This document shows positions 28,478-40,037 of a stretch of 64,000 nt of DNA, piece by piece. A program made the position numbers and the translations under genes. The stretch is from Agathobacter ruminis (GTDB taxonomy: Bacteria; Bacillota; Clostridia; Lachnospirales; Lachnospiraceae), in NCBI RefSeq assembly GCF_002735305.1, contig NZ_PDYG01000018.1:1-64000 (forward strand). Reading direction: 5' to 3'. Under the pieces are notes generated by a model. It had not been told where the DNA came from and did not search any database. It worked only from the letters and a program-made list of their open reading frames with translations. How positions within the stretch are numbered: the first letter of the stretch is position 1; each line of letters starts with the position of its first letter.

Positions 28478-29201
28478 AAATCCAAAGTCCCACTCCGATT
28501 GCCAAAACAATAAGATCCATAATCAACACTCGATATAAACTGATATCTGCCTGTTCTGAGGGGCAAAAAGTCAGAAGAAGATTATTCTCACCTCCCATAA
28601 TTGCAGATAAAATGCATATTCCAAACGGAATCAACAAAGTAAGAAATTCATTTTTTACAATCGTTGATATTCCAAGCGCAAAAACTGCCATGGATGCCCC
28701 GGCAATTGCAGTTAATAACACAATCAAAGCCATATATAATTTCGGATTTTCTTCTGCGAAATGTGTCATAAAAGAGGTTACGGTATCCCCCGATTCATCA
28801 TATAGAGACGCAGAACATGGATTGTTCATCCACAGATAAATGGAGAAGAATGCTACCGGAACCGCAAGCGAAAGCGAACCAGTCAGTGCTGACTTCCACA
28901 GTTTTTCAATAGAATAACACTTATTATGCTTTCGCAACCGCTGGGATGAAAAATAACCGCTTTTCTGATCCGATACATAGCTGGTCGCAAAAGGCACTGT
29001 TGCCAGCACTGGGAAGAATATTCCCATCCAGCTATCCAAACCACATCCCATAGCTGTCATCAATGCGTTAATATTGTTGTCCTTACCGATTACAAACCAG
29101 ATATTTCGCGCTCTGTAATCTGCATAAAACAGTAGGACAATTCCAACCACAATCGATGCAAGAAGAAAAAAATGTCTTTTTAAATAATAATTAATTTTCA
29201 C
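28455..29201 (-). CDS. Membrane protein, probable second ABC permease subunit
   Basis: About 248 residues with roughly six transmembrane helices and an extracellular loop near the middle, resembling ABC-2-type permeases. I chose the GTG start at 29201 because GGGAG lies about six bases before it; a longer form starting at 29231 is possible but overlaps the upstream gene by 41 bases. An SDQKSGYF segment after helix 2 is typical of ABC-2 permeases. Substrate unknown. Confidence 0.7.
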   Translation of the reverse strand: MKINYYLKRHFFLLASIVVGIVLLFYADYRARNIWFVIGKDNNINALMTAMGCGLDSWMGIFFPVLATVPFATSYVSDQKSGYFSSQRLRKHNKCYSIEKLWKSALTGSLSLAVPVAFFSIYLWMNNPCSASLYDESGDTVTSFMTHFAEENPKLYMALIVLLTAIAGASMAVFALGISTIVKNEFLTLLIPFGICILSAIMGGENNLLLTFCPSEQADISLYRVLIMDLIVLAIGVGLWIYEYRRKE

Positions 29202-30051
29202 CTTTTCTCCCTTTCCATAGCCCAAAACCAATCAGCATAAACAAAAACGGAAAACTTCTTGTTCCTAACAGAGTCCAGCCCAACGGGAGATCCATGTCCT
29301 CTAAAACTTCGATTCGGCTTTCCCAAAACATCCATACTTTCAGGTAAGTAAATGCAAGTATATATGCCAGCCAGGAAGAAATAATCAAAATGCTGTTAAT
29401 CATCAAATATTTCTTCTTGGACTTTTCTTTAAACAAGTATTCATACGCCAGCAGGCCTGAAATGAATGCAAACAGAGCCCAATACCATAGGGTGTCCTTT
29501 TTGAAATAAGTTTCATAGTACCCACTGCAAGTTGGCGCATACCCTTGATTATCAATTAAGTCTTGATACCATAACAAATGATCTAGCTTATCCCAGTATT
29601 CCTGCTCCTGATCAGATAATCTGAATTTAAAATCACTAATTACGCGTACCTTTTTTACAGCATCCTCCCAGACTCCATCCTCTTCCATTTCTTGTTTCTT
29701 CTCCTGCAGTTCCGGAGATAAATCCTCTTCTTCGACAAGGACCCATTCATTTTCCCATACGCAAAAAGCCTGCCATTCATCAAACGATTCGATCCCATAT
29801 AGGTGCATATACTCATCTCTTTGAAAAGCAGGCTCTAATTTCTTTTTTAATTCTTTTATATCTTGCGCAAATAAATCAATCTCTTCCCCGGATATGTTTG
29901 CTCCATATTTTTCATAAAGGCAGACACAATCTTGAAGTCTTAAGGTCTTATTCAAATCAAGGTCTGGCAATAGAGCCCAGAAATTTGAAAGAACATAATA
30001 AATGGAGAGAAGTATGATTAAAATCCAAATCTTTTTTATTTTCTTTTTCAT
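29191..30051 (-). CDS. Membrane protein of unknown function, first gene of ABC cassette
   Basis: 286 residues. An N-terminal membrane helix (about 8-27) is followed by a roughly 150-residue hydrophilic, Glu/Lys/Trp-rich domain that should lie outside the cell, then three further helices near residues 190-280 and a basic tail. I recognise no family. The arrangement suggests a sensor or accessory subunit for the ABC transporter encoded downstream. Confidence 0.7.
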   Translation of the reverse strand: MKKKIKKIWILIILLSIYYVLSNFWALLPDLDLNKTLRLQDCVCLYEKYGANISGEEIDLFAQDIKELKKKLEPAFQRDEYMHLYGIESFDEWQAFCVWENEWVLVEEEDLSPELQEKKQEMEEDGVWEDAVKKVRVISDFKFRLSDQEQEYWDKLDHLLWYQDLIDNQGYAPTCSGYYETYFKKDTLWYWALFAFISGLLAYEYLFKEKSKKKYLMINSILIISSWLAYILAFTYLKVWMFWESRIEVLEDMDLPLGWTLLGTRSFPFLFMLIGFGLWKGRKGEN

Positions 30052-30222
30052 TAATATTGATTAGGTGTCCAATATCCGCTATATTTGTCTCAGATTACAA
30101 TATAATCCTAGCATTTTCTCAGTTTTTTATCAAACACTTTGACCGCATTTATGCGCATTGTCAGAATTGTCCCACAAATAAAATCACTGATATTATTTCA
30201 GTTTTTGTCCCTAAAACAATAA

Positions 30223-30252
30223 GATGGATAAGATTCTAAAATCTTACCCATC
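30223..30252 (-). terminator. Terminator of the ATP synthase operon
   Basis: Minus strand GATGGGTAAGATT pairs with AATCTTATCCATC (one G-T pair or mismatch), followed by TTATTGTTTT. It lies 15 bases after the atpC stop codon. Confidence 0.85.
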
Positions 30253-30266
30253 TCATAAGCAACATC

Positions 30267-30674
30267 TTATTTGTTTGCGACATCCATTCGAATCAATGCT
30301 TTACGCAACGCAACTTCTGCACGGCGTAAATCCAAATCGTCTGATTTTTCCTGGATACGGCGCTCTGCGCGCTCTTTTGCTTCTTCTGCACGCTTTACAT
30401 CGATTTCATCCGGCCATTCGGCAACTTCTGCAAGAAGTGTAACCTTCTCGCCGAGAATCTCTGCAAATCCGGCATGAACTGCTGCCACCTTGGAATCGTC
30501 CCCGTTATGAATGGTTACGGCTCCCGGGGCAAGCACCGTTGTAAGCGGAATATGATTCTTATAGATACCGATATCCCCTTCCGATGTGGTAAACTCCAGA
30601 AAATCAGACTCTCCTTTAAAGAAGATTCGATCCGGTGTTATGATTTCGACATCGAATTTGTTTCCATCTGCCAT
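30267..30674 (-). CDS. atpC: ATP synthase epsilon subunit
   Basis: 135 residues. The N-terminal beta-sandwich (FDVEIITPDRIFFKGESDFLEF through residue 85 or so) and the C-terminal two-helix domain rich in Arg, Glu and Ala match the F1 epsilon subunit. It links the gamma rotor to the c-ring and restrains ATP hydrolysis. Last gene of the operon. Confidence 0.96.
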   Translation of the reverse strand: MADGNKFDVEIITPDRIFFKGESDFLEFTTSEGDIGIYKNHIPLTTVLAPGAVTIHNGDDSKVAAVHAGFAEILGEKVTLLAEVAEWPDEIDVKRAEEAKERAERRIQEKSDDLDLRRAEVALRKALIRMDVANK

Positions 30675-30685
30675 AGGATCACCTC

Positions 30686-32104
<1,419 letters not shown>

Positions 32105-32120
32105 TTACGCCGAAACCCGA

Positions 32121-32981
32121 TTATCCGATTGCATTTGCACCGGCAATAATTTCGGTAAGTTCCTGCGTAATGGAGCCCTGACGGGCTCTGTTATATTTCA
32201 GTGTCAGATCACTAATCATTTCTTCTGCATTGCTGGTTGCGGAATCCATTGCCTGCATTCTTGCTCCGTTCTCTGAAGCAACGGCTTCCACAAGGGCTCC
32301 GTAGAACAAACTTGTCACATATTTCGGGATGATTGCGTCGAGTGCTTCTTCTTCATTTGGTTCAAAATTCATCAGAATATGATTCTGCGAATCTTCCTGC
32401 AAATCAGCCTCATCAATCTCCACAGGAAGCAGCTTAATCAGCTTAGGTTCCTGTGAAACGGTGTTTTTGAAATGCGTATAAGCCAAATATATCTCACCGA
32501 CTTCTCCATCTGCGAATGATTTGAGCACCTGCTCACAAAGTGCCATTGCATCCGGATAGGTCGGATCTTCCATCACATCGGAAGCATTCTGTGCAATATG
32601 ATATCCACGGTGATTCAGGGCATCCGCTCCCTTTCCGCCGACTGCATAAATATCCACATCCTCTTTCTTCCAATCACTTTCTGTAATCAATTTCACGACA
32701 TTGGAATTGTATCCACCGGCCAGTCCACGATTCGAGGTAATCACAACCACAGCCTTTTTTGAGGTATCTTTCCCGGTCAAATAAGGGTGATTGATATTTT
32801 GGGACTTCGAAAGCATGGAACAAACTGTATGATACATATAATTAAAATATGGATTGGTCTGTTCTGCACGCGCTTTTGCTTTCTGCAATTTAACGGTAGA
32901 AACCAGCTTCATCGCATTGGTGATCTGCTGCGTACTTGAAATACTGCTTTTTCTGCGTTTAATGTCTCTCATTGAGGCCAT
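32121..32981 (-). CDS. atpG: ATP synthase gamma subunit
   Basis: 286 residues forming the central rotor stalk. The N-terminal helix MASMRDIKRRKSSISSTQQI and the C-terminal helix with ITQELTEIIAGANA are the conserved coiled-coil ends of the family. The middle Rossmann-like domain includes TSNRGLAGGYN. Lies 43 bases upstream of atpD. Confidence 0.96.
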   Translation of the reverse strand: MASMRDIKRRKSSISSTQQITNAMKLVSTVKLQKAKARAEQTNPYFNYMYHTVCSMLSKSQNINHPYLTGKDTSKKAVVVITSNRGLAGGYNSNVVKLITESDWKKEDVDIYAVGGKGADALNHRGYHIAQNASDVMEDPTYPDAMALCEQVLKSFADGEVGEIYLAYTHFKNTVSQEPKLIKLLPVEIDEADLQEDSQNHILMNFEPNEEEALDAIIPKYVTSLFYGALVEAVASENGARMQAMDSATSNAEEMISDLTLKYNRARQGSITQELTEIIAGANAIG

Positions 32982-33002
32982 AAACTATCACCTACTTTCT
33001 AC

Positions 33003-34508
33003 CTATTTGAAGGAAGCTTTGCACTCCTCGATTGCTTTCTGTAATGTCGTCTCCGTCTCTTCGTCGATTTCTTTCTTAGAGCGGATAGACTCCAGAATCT
33101 CCGGATATTTGGTCTCTACAAAATCAAAGAGTTCTGTTTCAAATCTCAAAATATCCTCTACCGGTACATCAAGCAAATATTTCTTGGTAGCTGCATAGAT
33201 AATGACAACCTGCTTCTCCACTGCCATCGGCTTGTACTGTGGCTGCTTTAAGATTTCCTTAATGCGCGCGCCCTGTGCCAGCTGTTCCGTTGTTGCAGCA
33301 TCCAGCTCGGAACCAAACTGCGCAAATGCAGCAAGCTCTCGATACTGAGCCAACTCTACACGGATTGGTGCAGCAATCTTTTTCATTGCCTTGATCTGTG
33401 CGGATCCACCTACACGGGATACGGACAGACCTGCATTGATTGCCGGACGGAATCCGGAGTTGAACATTTCTGTTTCAAGATAAATCTGACCATCTGTAAT
33501 CGAAATAACATTGGTCGGGATGTATGCAGATACATCACCTGCCTGCGTCTCGATGATTGGAAGTGCAGTCAGTGATCCGCCGCCAAGCTTGTCAGACAGA
33601 CGCGCTGCGCGCTCCAATAATCTTGAATGCAGATAGAAGACATCACCCGGATAAGCCTCACGTCCTGGTGGTCTCTTAAGCAATAAGGAAAGTGTACGAT
33701 ATGCGGTCGCATGCTTTGACAAATCGTCATAGATGACAAGCACATCCTCACCATTCTCCATCCATTCCTCACCGATTGCGCATCCTGCATATGGTGCAAT
33801 ATACTGAATCGGTGCAAGCTCAGATGCGGTTGCGGCTACAACCGTTGTATATGCCATCGCGCCATAGGATTCCAGTTCTTTTACAAGAGCTGCTACCGTT
33901 GAAGCTTTTTGTCCGATGGCAACATAAATACATTTTACGCCTTGTCCCTTTTGGTTGATGATGGTATCAATTGCAATTGCAGTCTTTCCGGTCTGACGGT
34001 CTCCGATGATCAACTCACGCTGACCACGGCCGATTGGAACCATTGAATCGATTGCCTTGATACCGGTTTGTAATGGTGTATCTACGGATTTTCTGGAGAT
34101 AACACCACTTGCGACGCGTTCTACCGGACGGAACTTGTCGGTCTCGATTGGTCCTTTGCCGTCAATTGGCTGACCAAGTGCGTTTACGACGCGTCCGAGC
34201 ATCGCATCTCCGACAGGCACTTCCACGACGCGTCCTGTCGTCTTAACAGTATCTCCCTCGTTGATATTGTGCTGGTTACCGAGCAATACGGCTCCGACAT
34301 TATCTTCTTCAAGGTTCAATACCATTCCATAAACTTCCCCCGGGAACTCAAGAAGTTCACCTTGCATTGCATTTTCGAGTCCGTGTACACGAGCTACACC
34401 ATCGGCAACCTGGATTACGGTACCCACTTCTGCAACTTCCAGCTGGGAAGCATATCGTTTGATCTGCTCTTTAATCACAGAGCTGATTTCTTCCGGCTTT
34501 AAATTCAT
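33003..34508 (-). CDS. atpA: ATP synthase alpha subunit
   Basis: 501 residues. The non-catalytic nucleotide-binding subunit carries the P-loop GDRQTGKT and the signature [17 protein letters not shown]. The N-terminal [16 protein letters not shown] is typical. It overlaps atpH by four bases. Confidence 0.97.
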   Translation of the reverse strand: MNLKPEEISSVIKEQIKRYASQLEVAEVGTVIQVADGVARVHGLENAMQGELLEFPGEVYGMVLNLEEDNVGAVLLGNQHNINEGDTVKTTGRVVEVPVGDAMLGRVVNALGQPIDGKGPIETDKFRPVERVASGVISRKSVDTPLQTGIKAIDSMVPIGRGQRELIIGDRQTGKTAIAIDTIINQKGQGVKCIYVAIGQKASTVAALVKELESYGAMAYTTVVAATASELAPIQYIAPYAGCAIGEEWMENGEDVLVIYDDLSKHATAYRTLSLLLKRPPGREAYPGDVFYLHSRLLERAARLSDKLGGGSLTALPIIETQAGDVSAYIPTNVISITDGQIYLETEMFNSGFRPAINAGLSVSRVGGSAQIKAMKKIAAPIRVELAQYRELAAFAQFGSELDAATTEQLAQGARIKEILKQPQYKPMAVEKQVVIIYAATKKYLLDVPVEDILRFETELFDFVETKYPEILESIRSKKEIDEETETTLQKAIEECKASFK

Positions 34509-35071
34509 GGAGTGTTTTCACCTACTTTCAATTGGATTTGTGATAATTCGCGGGTCAGATTGTAGAGTTTTGTCTTAACACTTGAGTCTACAATGCGATC
34601 TCCAATGCGAATGACCAAACCGCCGATCAATGCGGCATCTACGGAATAATGCATCTCGAATTGCACATACTCTGTCGTATCGAGGAGTTTTTGCTCAATC
34701 GACTGTTTCTGTGCATCTGAAAGCGCTACGGCCGACTGTACATAAGCCGTTCCGATTTTTTTATATTCTTTGACTCTGTCAATGAAATATGCAAATACGC
34801 TCTGCAATTCTTTTGCATGATCTTTTTCTACAATCAGTGTAATCAGACCAAGCAATTCTTTCGAAATGCGGTTCGAAAAAATGTCTTCTAAGACTTTCAT
34901 TTTTTCTTCTTTTACGATTTGGGGATGGTTCAATAGCTGAGCCAGCTCCGGGTTCTCTTCGAGAATTCCGGAAAGTGCACGAACCTCTTCCAACATTGCA
35001 TCTAAGCTTTGCTGCTCAAGGGCCAGCTCAAAGAGCGCATTCCCATAAGTGGTTGATACTAGCTTAGCCAT
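34505..35071 (-). CDS. atpH: ATP synthase delta subunit
   Basis: 188 residues. It connects the F1 head to the peripheral stalk. The N-terminal helical domain starts [12 protein letters not shown]. The conserved C-terminal part contains [19 protein letters not shown]. It overlaps both atpF (13 bases) and atpA (4 bases). Confidence 0.95.
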   Translation of the reverse strand: MAKLVSTTYGNALFELALEQQSLDAMLEEVRALSGILEENPELAQLLNHPQIVKEEKMKVLEDIFSNRISKELLGLITLIVEKDHAKELQSVFAYFIDRVKEYKKIGTAYVQSAVALSDAQKQSIEQKLLDTTEYVQFEMHYSVDAALIGGLVIRIGDRIVDSSVKTKLYNLTRELSQIQLKVGENTP

Positions 35072-35595
35072 GTTGATTCACCCATTTCTTTCAATGTCTC
35101 ATCTACCAGCGTATCCTGAATATTTGTGTCGATGGATGCAGCAACTGCCTTTGCAGCCATGAGAGAAGCAATCTGTATCATCTCCTGCTTCATATCATCC
35201 ATAGCATGTTTCTTCTCAAGTTCTGCCTCTTTGCGGGCATTTGCGATAATTCTGGCAGCTTCCTCCTTTGCCTCTTCCTCGATTTTCACCGCGGATTTCT
35301 TTGCCCTTGCGCGGGCTTCGGAAAGGATGACATCCACCTCTTTATCCACATTCTTGAGTTTTGTCTCATATTCTGCTTTTAATGCTGCGGCCTGTTCTTT
35401 ATCCGCTGCGGCAGCATCAATGTCATTTTTGATTCGTTCTTCACGATCCTGCAAAAGCTTTCGTGCAGGATTGAACAAAAGATATGACATCAGCATGAAT
35501 AAGAAGAATACAGCAACTGCAAGCAACAACGCATCAAAAAGTAGCTGAGGATCCAAATTAAATAAGAATGTTCCGTCTGCTAAAATTGCTAACAA
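35059..35595 (-). CDS. atpF: ATP synthase b subunit
   Basis: 178 residues. One transmembrane helix (about 18-42) is followed by a long charged coiled coil (about 50-165), the peripheral stator stalk. It matches family length and operon position between c and delta. Confidence 0.95.
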   Translation of the reverse strand: MLAILADGTFLFNLDPQLLFDALLLAVAVFFLFMLMSYLLFNPARKLLQDREERIKNDIDAAAADKEQAAALKAEYETKLKNVDKEVDVILSEARARAKKSAVKIEEEAKEEAARIIANARKEAELEKKHAMDDMKQEMIQIASLMAAKAVAASIDTNIQDTLVDETLKEMGESTWLS

Positions 35596-35639
35596 TTTCT
35601 ATTCTCCTTTCGTTCGGTTTTTTGGCTCTTTGTAAGCTT

Positions 35640-36666
<1,027 letters not shown>

Positions 36667-36670
<4 letters not shown>

Positions 36671-37125
36671 ATTGTCACCTCCTTTACCTCTTGTTTATTA
36701 CTATTTTCATCATTCTTCAGGAAAGAAGCTTCTTTTCCTGTGAATTTGTATACCAGCTTTGCCAGCACGGGCACCAGATATGCAGCAACCTTCAACCCGA
36801 ACAGACCTGCTACAGCCGTATATAAATTCCCGAATTCAAAATAGCCTAAAGCGAAAAAGAGGACGACGACCACCAGATACCGTAAAACGGATTTGATGAT
36901 GAGCGTCTTCCTGCGACCATCTACAGTAACCGAATCATAGATCACTTTGGCGAGATTATACGCCATCCACATGGCTGTTACTGCCCCATACCAAAGGCCG
37001 ATACTGTAGCCGAGTTTATCTTCGACAAACCACACTCCCACTAATTGAATAACGGAGGCATATAGCACAATTCCCAATTCCAAAAGTGGTAATGTGTCAT
37101 TTAACTGTTTCATTTTGCTGAGCAT
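36667..37125 (-). CDS. atpI: ATP synthase subunit I-like membrane protein
   Basis: 152 residues with four predicted transmembrane helices in two pairs (about 15-55 and 80-130) joined by a basic loop (DGRRKTLIIK). Position directly before atpB matches AtpI/UncI-type proteins that assist c-ring assembly. Sequence similarity is low, as usual for this family, so the assignment rests mostly on position and topology. Confidence 0.8.
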
Positions 37126-37128
37126 AAA

Positions 37129-37365
37129 TCACTCTTTCTTTTTGTCGTCCTTAAAATATTTCTTGGACATCTGATAAATGGAGTTCCCCCCCGCGATGGC
37201 TCCGATGAAAAAAAATGGAATCATAACCCACGATTGTCCCGTGCGCTTTCCAATCCACCAGCCAAGAAAAGACATAAGTCCTATGGGAACTAACATATTC
37301 AAACTAAACTGGAGAACCAATGCAAGTGTTTCCGCAACCTGATGCATCGGTTTTTTCTTTTGCAT
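37129..37365 (-). CDS. atpZ: AtpZ/AtpI small membrane protein, first gene of atp operon
   Basis: 78 residues with two membrane helices (about 14-35 and 45-65) and a Lys-rich tail. The pattern LNMLVPIGLMSFLGWWIGKRTGQ matches the AtpZ family encoded first in many atp operons, implicated in Mg2+ or Ca2+ handling or assembly. It follows the operon promoter. Confidence 0.85.
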   Translation of the reverse strand: MQKKKPMHQVAETLALVLQFSLNMLVPIGLMSFLGWWIGKRTGQSWVMIPFFFIGAIAGGNSIYQMSKKYFKDDKKKE

Positions 37366-37397
37366 AGACTTCTCCTTTTATAACAATATATAGGAAT

Positions 37398-37425
37398 ATT
37401 ATACCATTTGTTGAACCAATGTCCA
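37398..37425 (-). promoter_or_regulatory. Promoter of the ATP synthase operon
   Basis: Minus strand TGGACA (37420-37425), 16-base spacer, perfect TATAAT (37398-37403), about 33 bases before the atpZ start codon. Confidence 0.7.
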
Positions 37426-37491
37426 CCTGTTTTGGGTAAAATTGGTCAGTATTCACAACGCCGCAAACATGGATGGCGGCGGGTATAGAAA

Positions 37492-37513
37492 AGAGGGCCC
37501 ATCCGGGCCCTCT
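37492..37513 (-). terminator. Terminator of the tsaC/dCMP deaminase transcript
   Basis: A perfect 9 bp GC-rich stem (AGAGGGCCC with GGGCCCTCT, loop of four) followed on the minus strand by TTTTCTAT. A second weaker AGTCGG/CCGACT hairpin (37527-37548) lies between it and the stop codon. Confidence 0.85.
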
Positions 37514-37551
37514 GCATCATATATTTAGTCGGAGCTTGTACCCCGACTGAG

Positions 37552-38028
37552 TTAAAGCGTTATCAAAACCTCTCTTCCACTTGGCTCATACTGACGCATC
37601 AACACTCCCGCACTGCGAAGCATCAGTTTTGAGGTAATCACCGACATCGTTTCATGATATTTGTCTTCCGCATAAACAATCTCTTTAATCCCGGATTGAA
37701 TAATCGCCTTTGCACACTCATTGCATGGAAAAAGTGTCACATAAATAACTGCGCCCTCCAGCGAACCGCCCCGATAGTTCAATATTGCATTCAACTCACT
37801 GTGCGTGCTGTAGTAATATTTATTATCATCGCCTTCGCGATCCCAACTAAAATCATCATCGGAGCAACCGATTGGAAATCCGTTATATCCCATAGACAAA
37901 ATCTTATGGTCCTGGCTCACGATGCAGGCTCCGACCTGTGTATTCGGATCTTTTGAGCGCTTTGCTGACAGCATTGCCACTCCCATGAAATACTCGTCCC
38001 AGCTAATGTAATCTTCACGCTTCGCCAC
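37552..38028 (-). CDS. Deoxycytidylate (dCMP) deaminase, ComEB-like
   Basis: 158 residues. Zinc-dependent conversion of dCMP to dUMP for thymidylate synthesis. The active-site HSELNAI (HxE) and PCNECAKAI (PCxxC) motifs are intact, and SWDEYFMGVAMLSAKRSKDPNTQVG is the typical N-terminus. The start is GTG at 38028 because AGGAGG lies six bases before it, giving a 14-base overlap with the upstream gene. Linkage to a phosphatase homologue, Sua5 and the atp operon resembles the Bacillus ywl-atp region. Confidence 0.92.
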   Translation of the reverse strand: MAKREDYISWDEYFMGVAMLSAKRSKDPNTQVGACIVSQDHKILSMGYNGFPIGCSDDDFSWDREGDDNKYYYSTHSELNAILNYRGGSLEGAVIYVTLFPCNECAKAIIQSGIKEIVYAEDKYHETMSVITSKLMLRSAGVLMRQYEPSGREVLITL

Positions 38029-38512
38029 TTTCTTCCTCCTTTTCTTCCCATGGAATCTCATCATTGTTCAACATGTCAGCCAGCTTCTTAATACTTTTGC
38101 GCAAGCTTTCAAAACACAACCCATAGGTCTGTACCGTTCCACCATATGGATTTACAATATCCAGTTCCTCTCCGACCATGGATGGGAGCACTTGTATCTG
38201 CCATGGTTTCACATTTGGAAACATCTCAAACAAAGTTGCCTTTTGCCGCTCTTCCATTGCAAGCACCAATGTCCCTGCCGTGATTTCTTCTTCCACCAAT
38301 TGTTGACTGCAAAAATCAGGCAACTCAATGCCATTGCTGATCAATACCGCTTCCGCTTTTTGATTCATCGGTTCCGGAAACTGTACAACCATGCCTCTTG
38401 CCATAATTTCGACCGGTTGCGTAAGGATCAAGTCTTTCATGATACCTACCGCCATTGGCTCCCTTGCAGTCCCTGATTTACTTACAAAAATAATTCTGTT
38501 GATTCCTGCCAT
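38015..38512 (-). CDS. Catalytically degenerate low-molecular-weight phosphatase-like protein
   Basis: 165 residues with the fold and landmarks of low-molecular-weight protein tyrosine phosphatases and the arginine phosphatase YwlE. The P-loop reads SKSGTAR (11-17): Ser11 replaces the nucleophilic Cys, while Arg17 remains. The acid motif DPYGG reads NPYGG, with Asn121 for Asp. Both catalytic residues are therefore lost, yet the frame is intact and the gene is translationally linked to its neighbours. Position between Sua5 and dCMP deaminase matches ywlE. It may be a phospho-residue-binding pseudo-phosphatase. The fold call is good; the function is unknown. Confidence 0.8.
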   Translation of the reverse strand: MAGINRIIFVSKSGTAREPMAVGIMKDLILTQPVEIMARGMVVQFPEPMNQKAEAVLISNGIELPDFCSQQLVEEEITAGTLVLAMEERQKATLFEMFPNVKPWQIQVLPSMVGEELDIVNPYGGTVQTYGLCFESLRKSIKKLADMLNNDEIPWEEKEEESGEA

Positions 38513-38519
38513 ATTCCCC

Positions 38520-39599
38520 TCATTCCGATACCCGGATTACCTCATGTCCGGCTGCCTTGAGCAGACGATTCATAATTGCCTGTCCCATTTTTGGTGTTGC
38601 AAAACTTTCAGAATATATTTCTTGCGCATTCAGCGAATCGCATGTCCGCAATATTCCGTACAGATGTCGTGCGATGGATTCTTCATCTTCTCGTTCTCCG
38701 ATTGACAAAACAGTATCCGCTTCATAGCGAGATTTCGTCTCCTCGGTTGCAATGACGATGGTTCGCTTTCCTTCTATTCGATTACGACTCGTCCGACGGT
38801 TGATTTCTGCGATAACAGCCTCGGTCGCGCCTTCCACCAGCACGAGATTCCCCTTAGGCGCATAATGCTTATATTTCATGCCCGGTGCTTTCGGTTTGCG
38901 TGTATCATCTGCTGCAATGATTCCCGGATCAATAATGACTTCTTTGCCCAATACCTTTGAAAGCATCGCAGGTGTAATATAGCCCGGGCGAAGCACCATC
39001 GGCGTGTCTTCCGTCAAATCGATGATTGTCGATTCAATTCCGATTCCAACCGGACCGGCATCCAGAATCATTGCAATTTTGCCGGACAAATCCTCCCGGA
39101 CATGTGCACCTTCTGTTGGGCTCGGGCGCCCTGAAGTGTTTGCAGAAGGAGCTGCAATCAGGCAGCCGCTTCGTTTTATCAACTCCAGTGCGACTGCATG
39201 ATTTGGCATTCGAACTGCCACGGTATCCAGACCGCCTGTCGTTGCATATGGAACCTCATCACTCTTTTGTACAATCATCGTCAGCGGTCCCGGCCAGAAT
39301 GCATCCGCAAGCTTCTTCGCATCTTCGGGAACCTGCTTGCCTACCCGAAGCAGATCGCTATATTCTGCAATATGCACGATGAGCGGATTGTCCGAAGGTC
39401 TTCCCTTGGCTGCATAAATTCGTGCAGACGCGGTGGGATCCAGTGCATTGCCTCCAAGACCATATACGGTTTCCGTCGGAAAAGCTACCAGTTCTCCTGC
39501 TGCAATCAAGTCTGCGGCGATTTGCATTGCTTCCTCATCCGGCTGACCTGCATCAACGGTAATATATTTTGTTTCTATTAATTTGTTTGTTTCACTCAT
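38520..39599 (-). CDS. tsaC: Threonylcarbamoyl-AMP synthase (Sua5/YwlC)
   Basis: 359 residues, the long Sua5 form: a YrdC domain (about 15-205; FPTETVYGLGGNALD, KGRPSDNPLIVHI, SANTSGRPSPT) plus a C-terminal Sua5 domain. It makes threonylcarbamoyl-AMP from threonine, bicarbonate and ATP for the t6A modification of tRNA. The ATG at 39599 (MSETNK) is preferred over a TTG at 39635, although its AAGG is close to the start. Confidence 0.95.
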   Translation of the reverse strand: MSETNKLIETKYITVDAGQPDEEAMQIAADLIAAGELVAFPTETVYGLGGNALDPTASARIYAAKGRPSDNPLIVHIAEYSDLLRVGKQVPEDAKKLADAFWPGPLTMIVQKSDEVPYATTGGLDTVAVRMPNHAVALELIKRSGCLIAAPSANTSGRPSPTEGAHVREDLSGKIAMILDAGPVGIGIESTIIDLTEDTPMVLRPGYITPAMLSKVLGKEVIIDPGIIAADDTRKPKAPGMKYKHYAPKGNLVLVEGATEAVIAEINRRTSRNRIEGKRTIVIATEETKSRYEADTVLSIGEREDEESIARHLYGILRTCDSLNAQEIYSESFATPKMGQAIMNRLLKAAGHEVIRVSE

Positions 39600-39745
39600 A
39601 ACCTTTATTTTAACAAATATCCTTTTTTTATACAACTATACTGCTTTTTTGCACAATCGGTACGGCAACTTATCTGTACAAAAATACACTGCTTATGGTT
39701 AGTTTATTCTAATTTGTGCTTATTTCAATACATTATAATTTATGA

Positions 39746-39773
39746 TTGAAAATAGTACATTTTATGATAAGAT
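39746..39773 (+). promoter_or_regulatory. Promoter of the ferredoxin gene
   Basis: TTGAAA (39746-39751), 16-base spacer, TAAGAT (39768-39773), about 38 bases before the ferredoxin start codon in an AT-rich region. A second TATAAT (39734-39739) lies further upstream. Confidence 0.5.
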
Positions 39774-39810
39774 AAAATCAAAGTTGCTTTGTGAAAAGGA
39801 GGATATCAAT

Positions 39811-39981
39811 ATGGCATATGTAATTTCTGATTCATGCGTTAGCTGTGGAACATGTGCAGGTGAGTGCCCAGTAGGTGCTATCTCTGCAGGTGATACCCAG
39901 TACAACATCGATGCTGATGCTTGCTTAGATTGCGGCACATGCGCAGGTGCTTGTCCTGTAGGAGCTATCAACCAGGGCTAA
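39811..39981 (+). CDS. 2[4Fe-4S] ferredoxin, clostridial type
   Basis: 56 residues with two CxxCxxCxxxCP motifs (Cys9/12/15/19 and Cys38/41/44/48), each ligating one cubane cluster. A low-potential electron carrier for hydrogenase, pyruvate:ferredoxin oxidoreductase and similar enzymes. The start at 39811 follows AAAAGGAGG by seven bases; the frame upstream to 39742 has no such signal. It is the only plus-strand gene between 22,200 and 46,000 and is followed by a strong terminator. Confidence 0.97.
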   Translation: MAYVISDSCVSCGTCAGECPVGAISAGDTQYNIDADACLDCGTCAGACPVGAINQG

Positions 39982-40011
39982 TTATTGAAATTGTAAATGA
40001 ACAATGAAAAG

Positions 40012-40035
40012 AAACCGCTGCAAATGCAGCGGTTT
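40012..40035. terminator. Bidirectional terminator between ferredoxin and dnaB
   Basis: A perfect 11 bp stem (AAACCGCTGCA with TGCAGCGGTTT, two-base loop), T-run on the plus side and TTTCTTTTC on the minus side. Confidence 0.9.
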
Positions 40036-40037
40036 TT

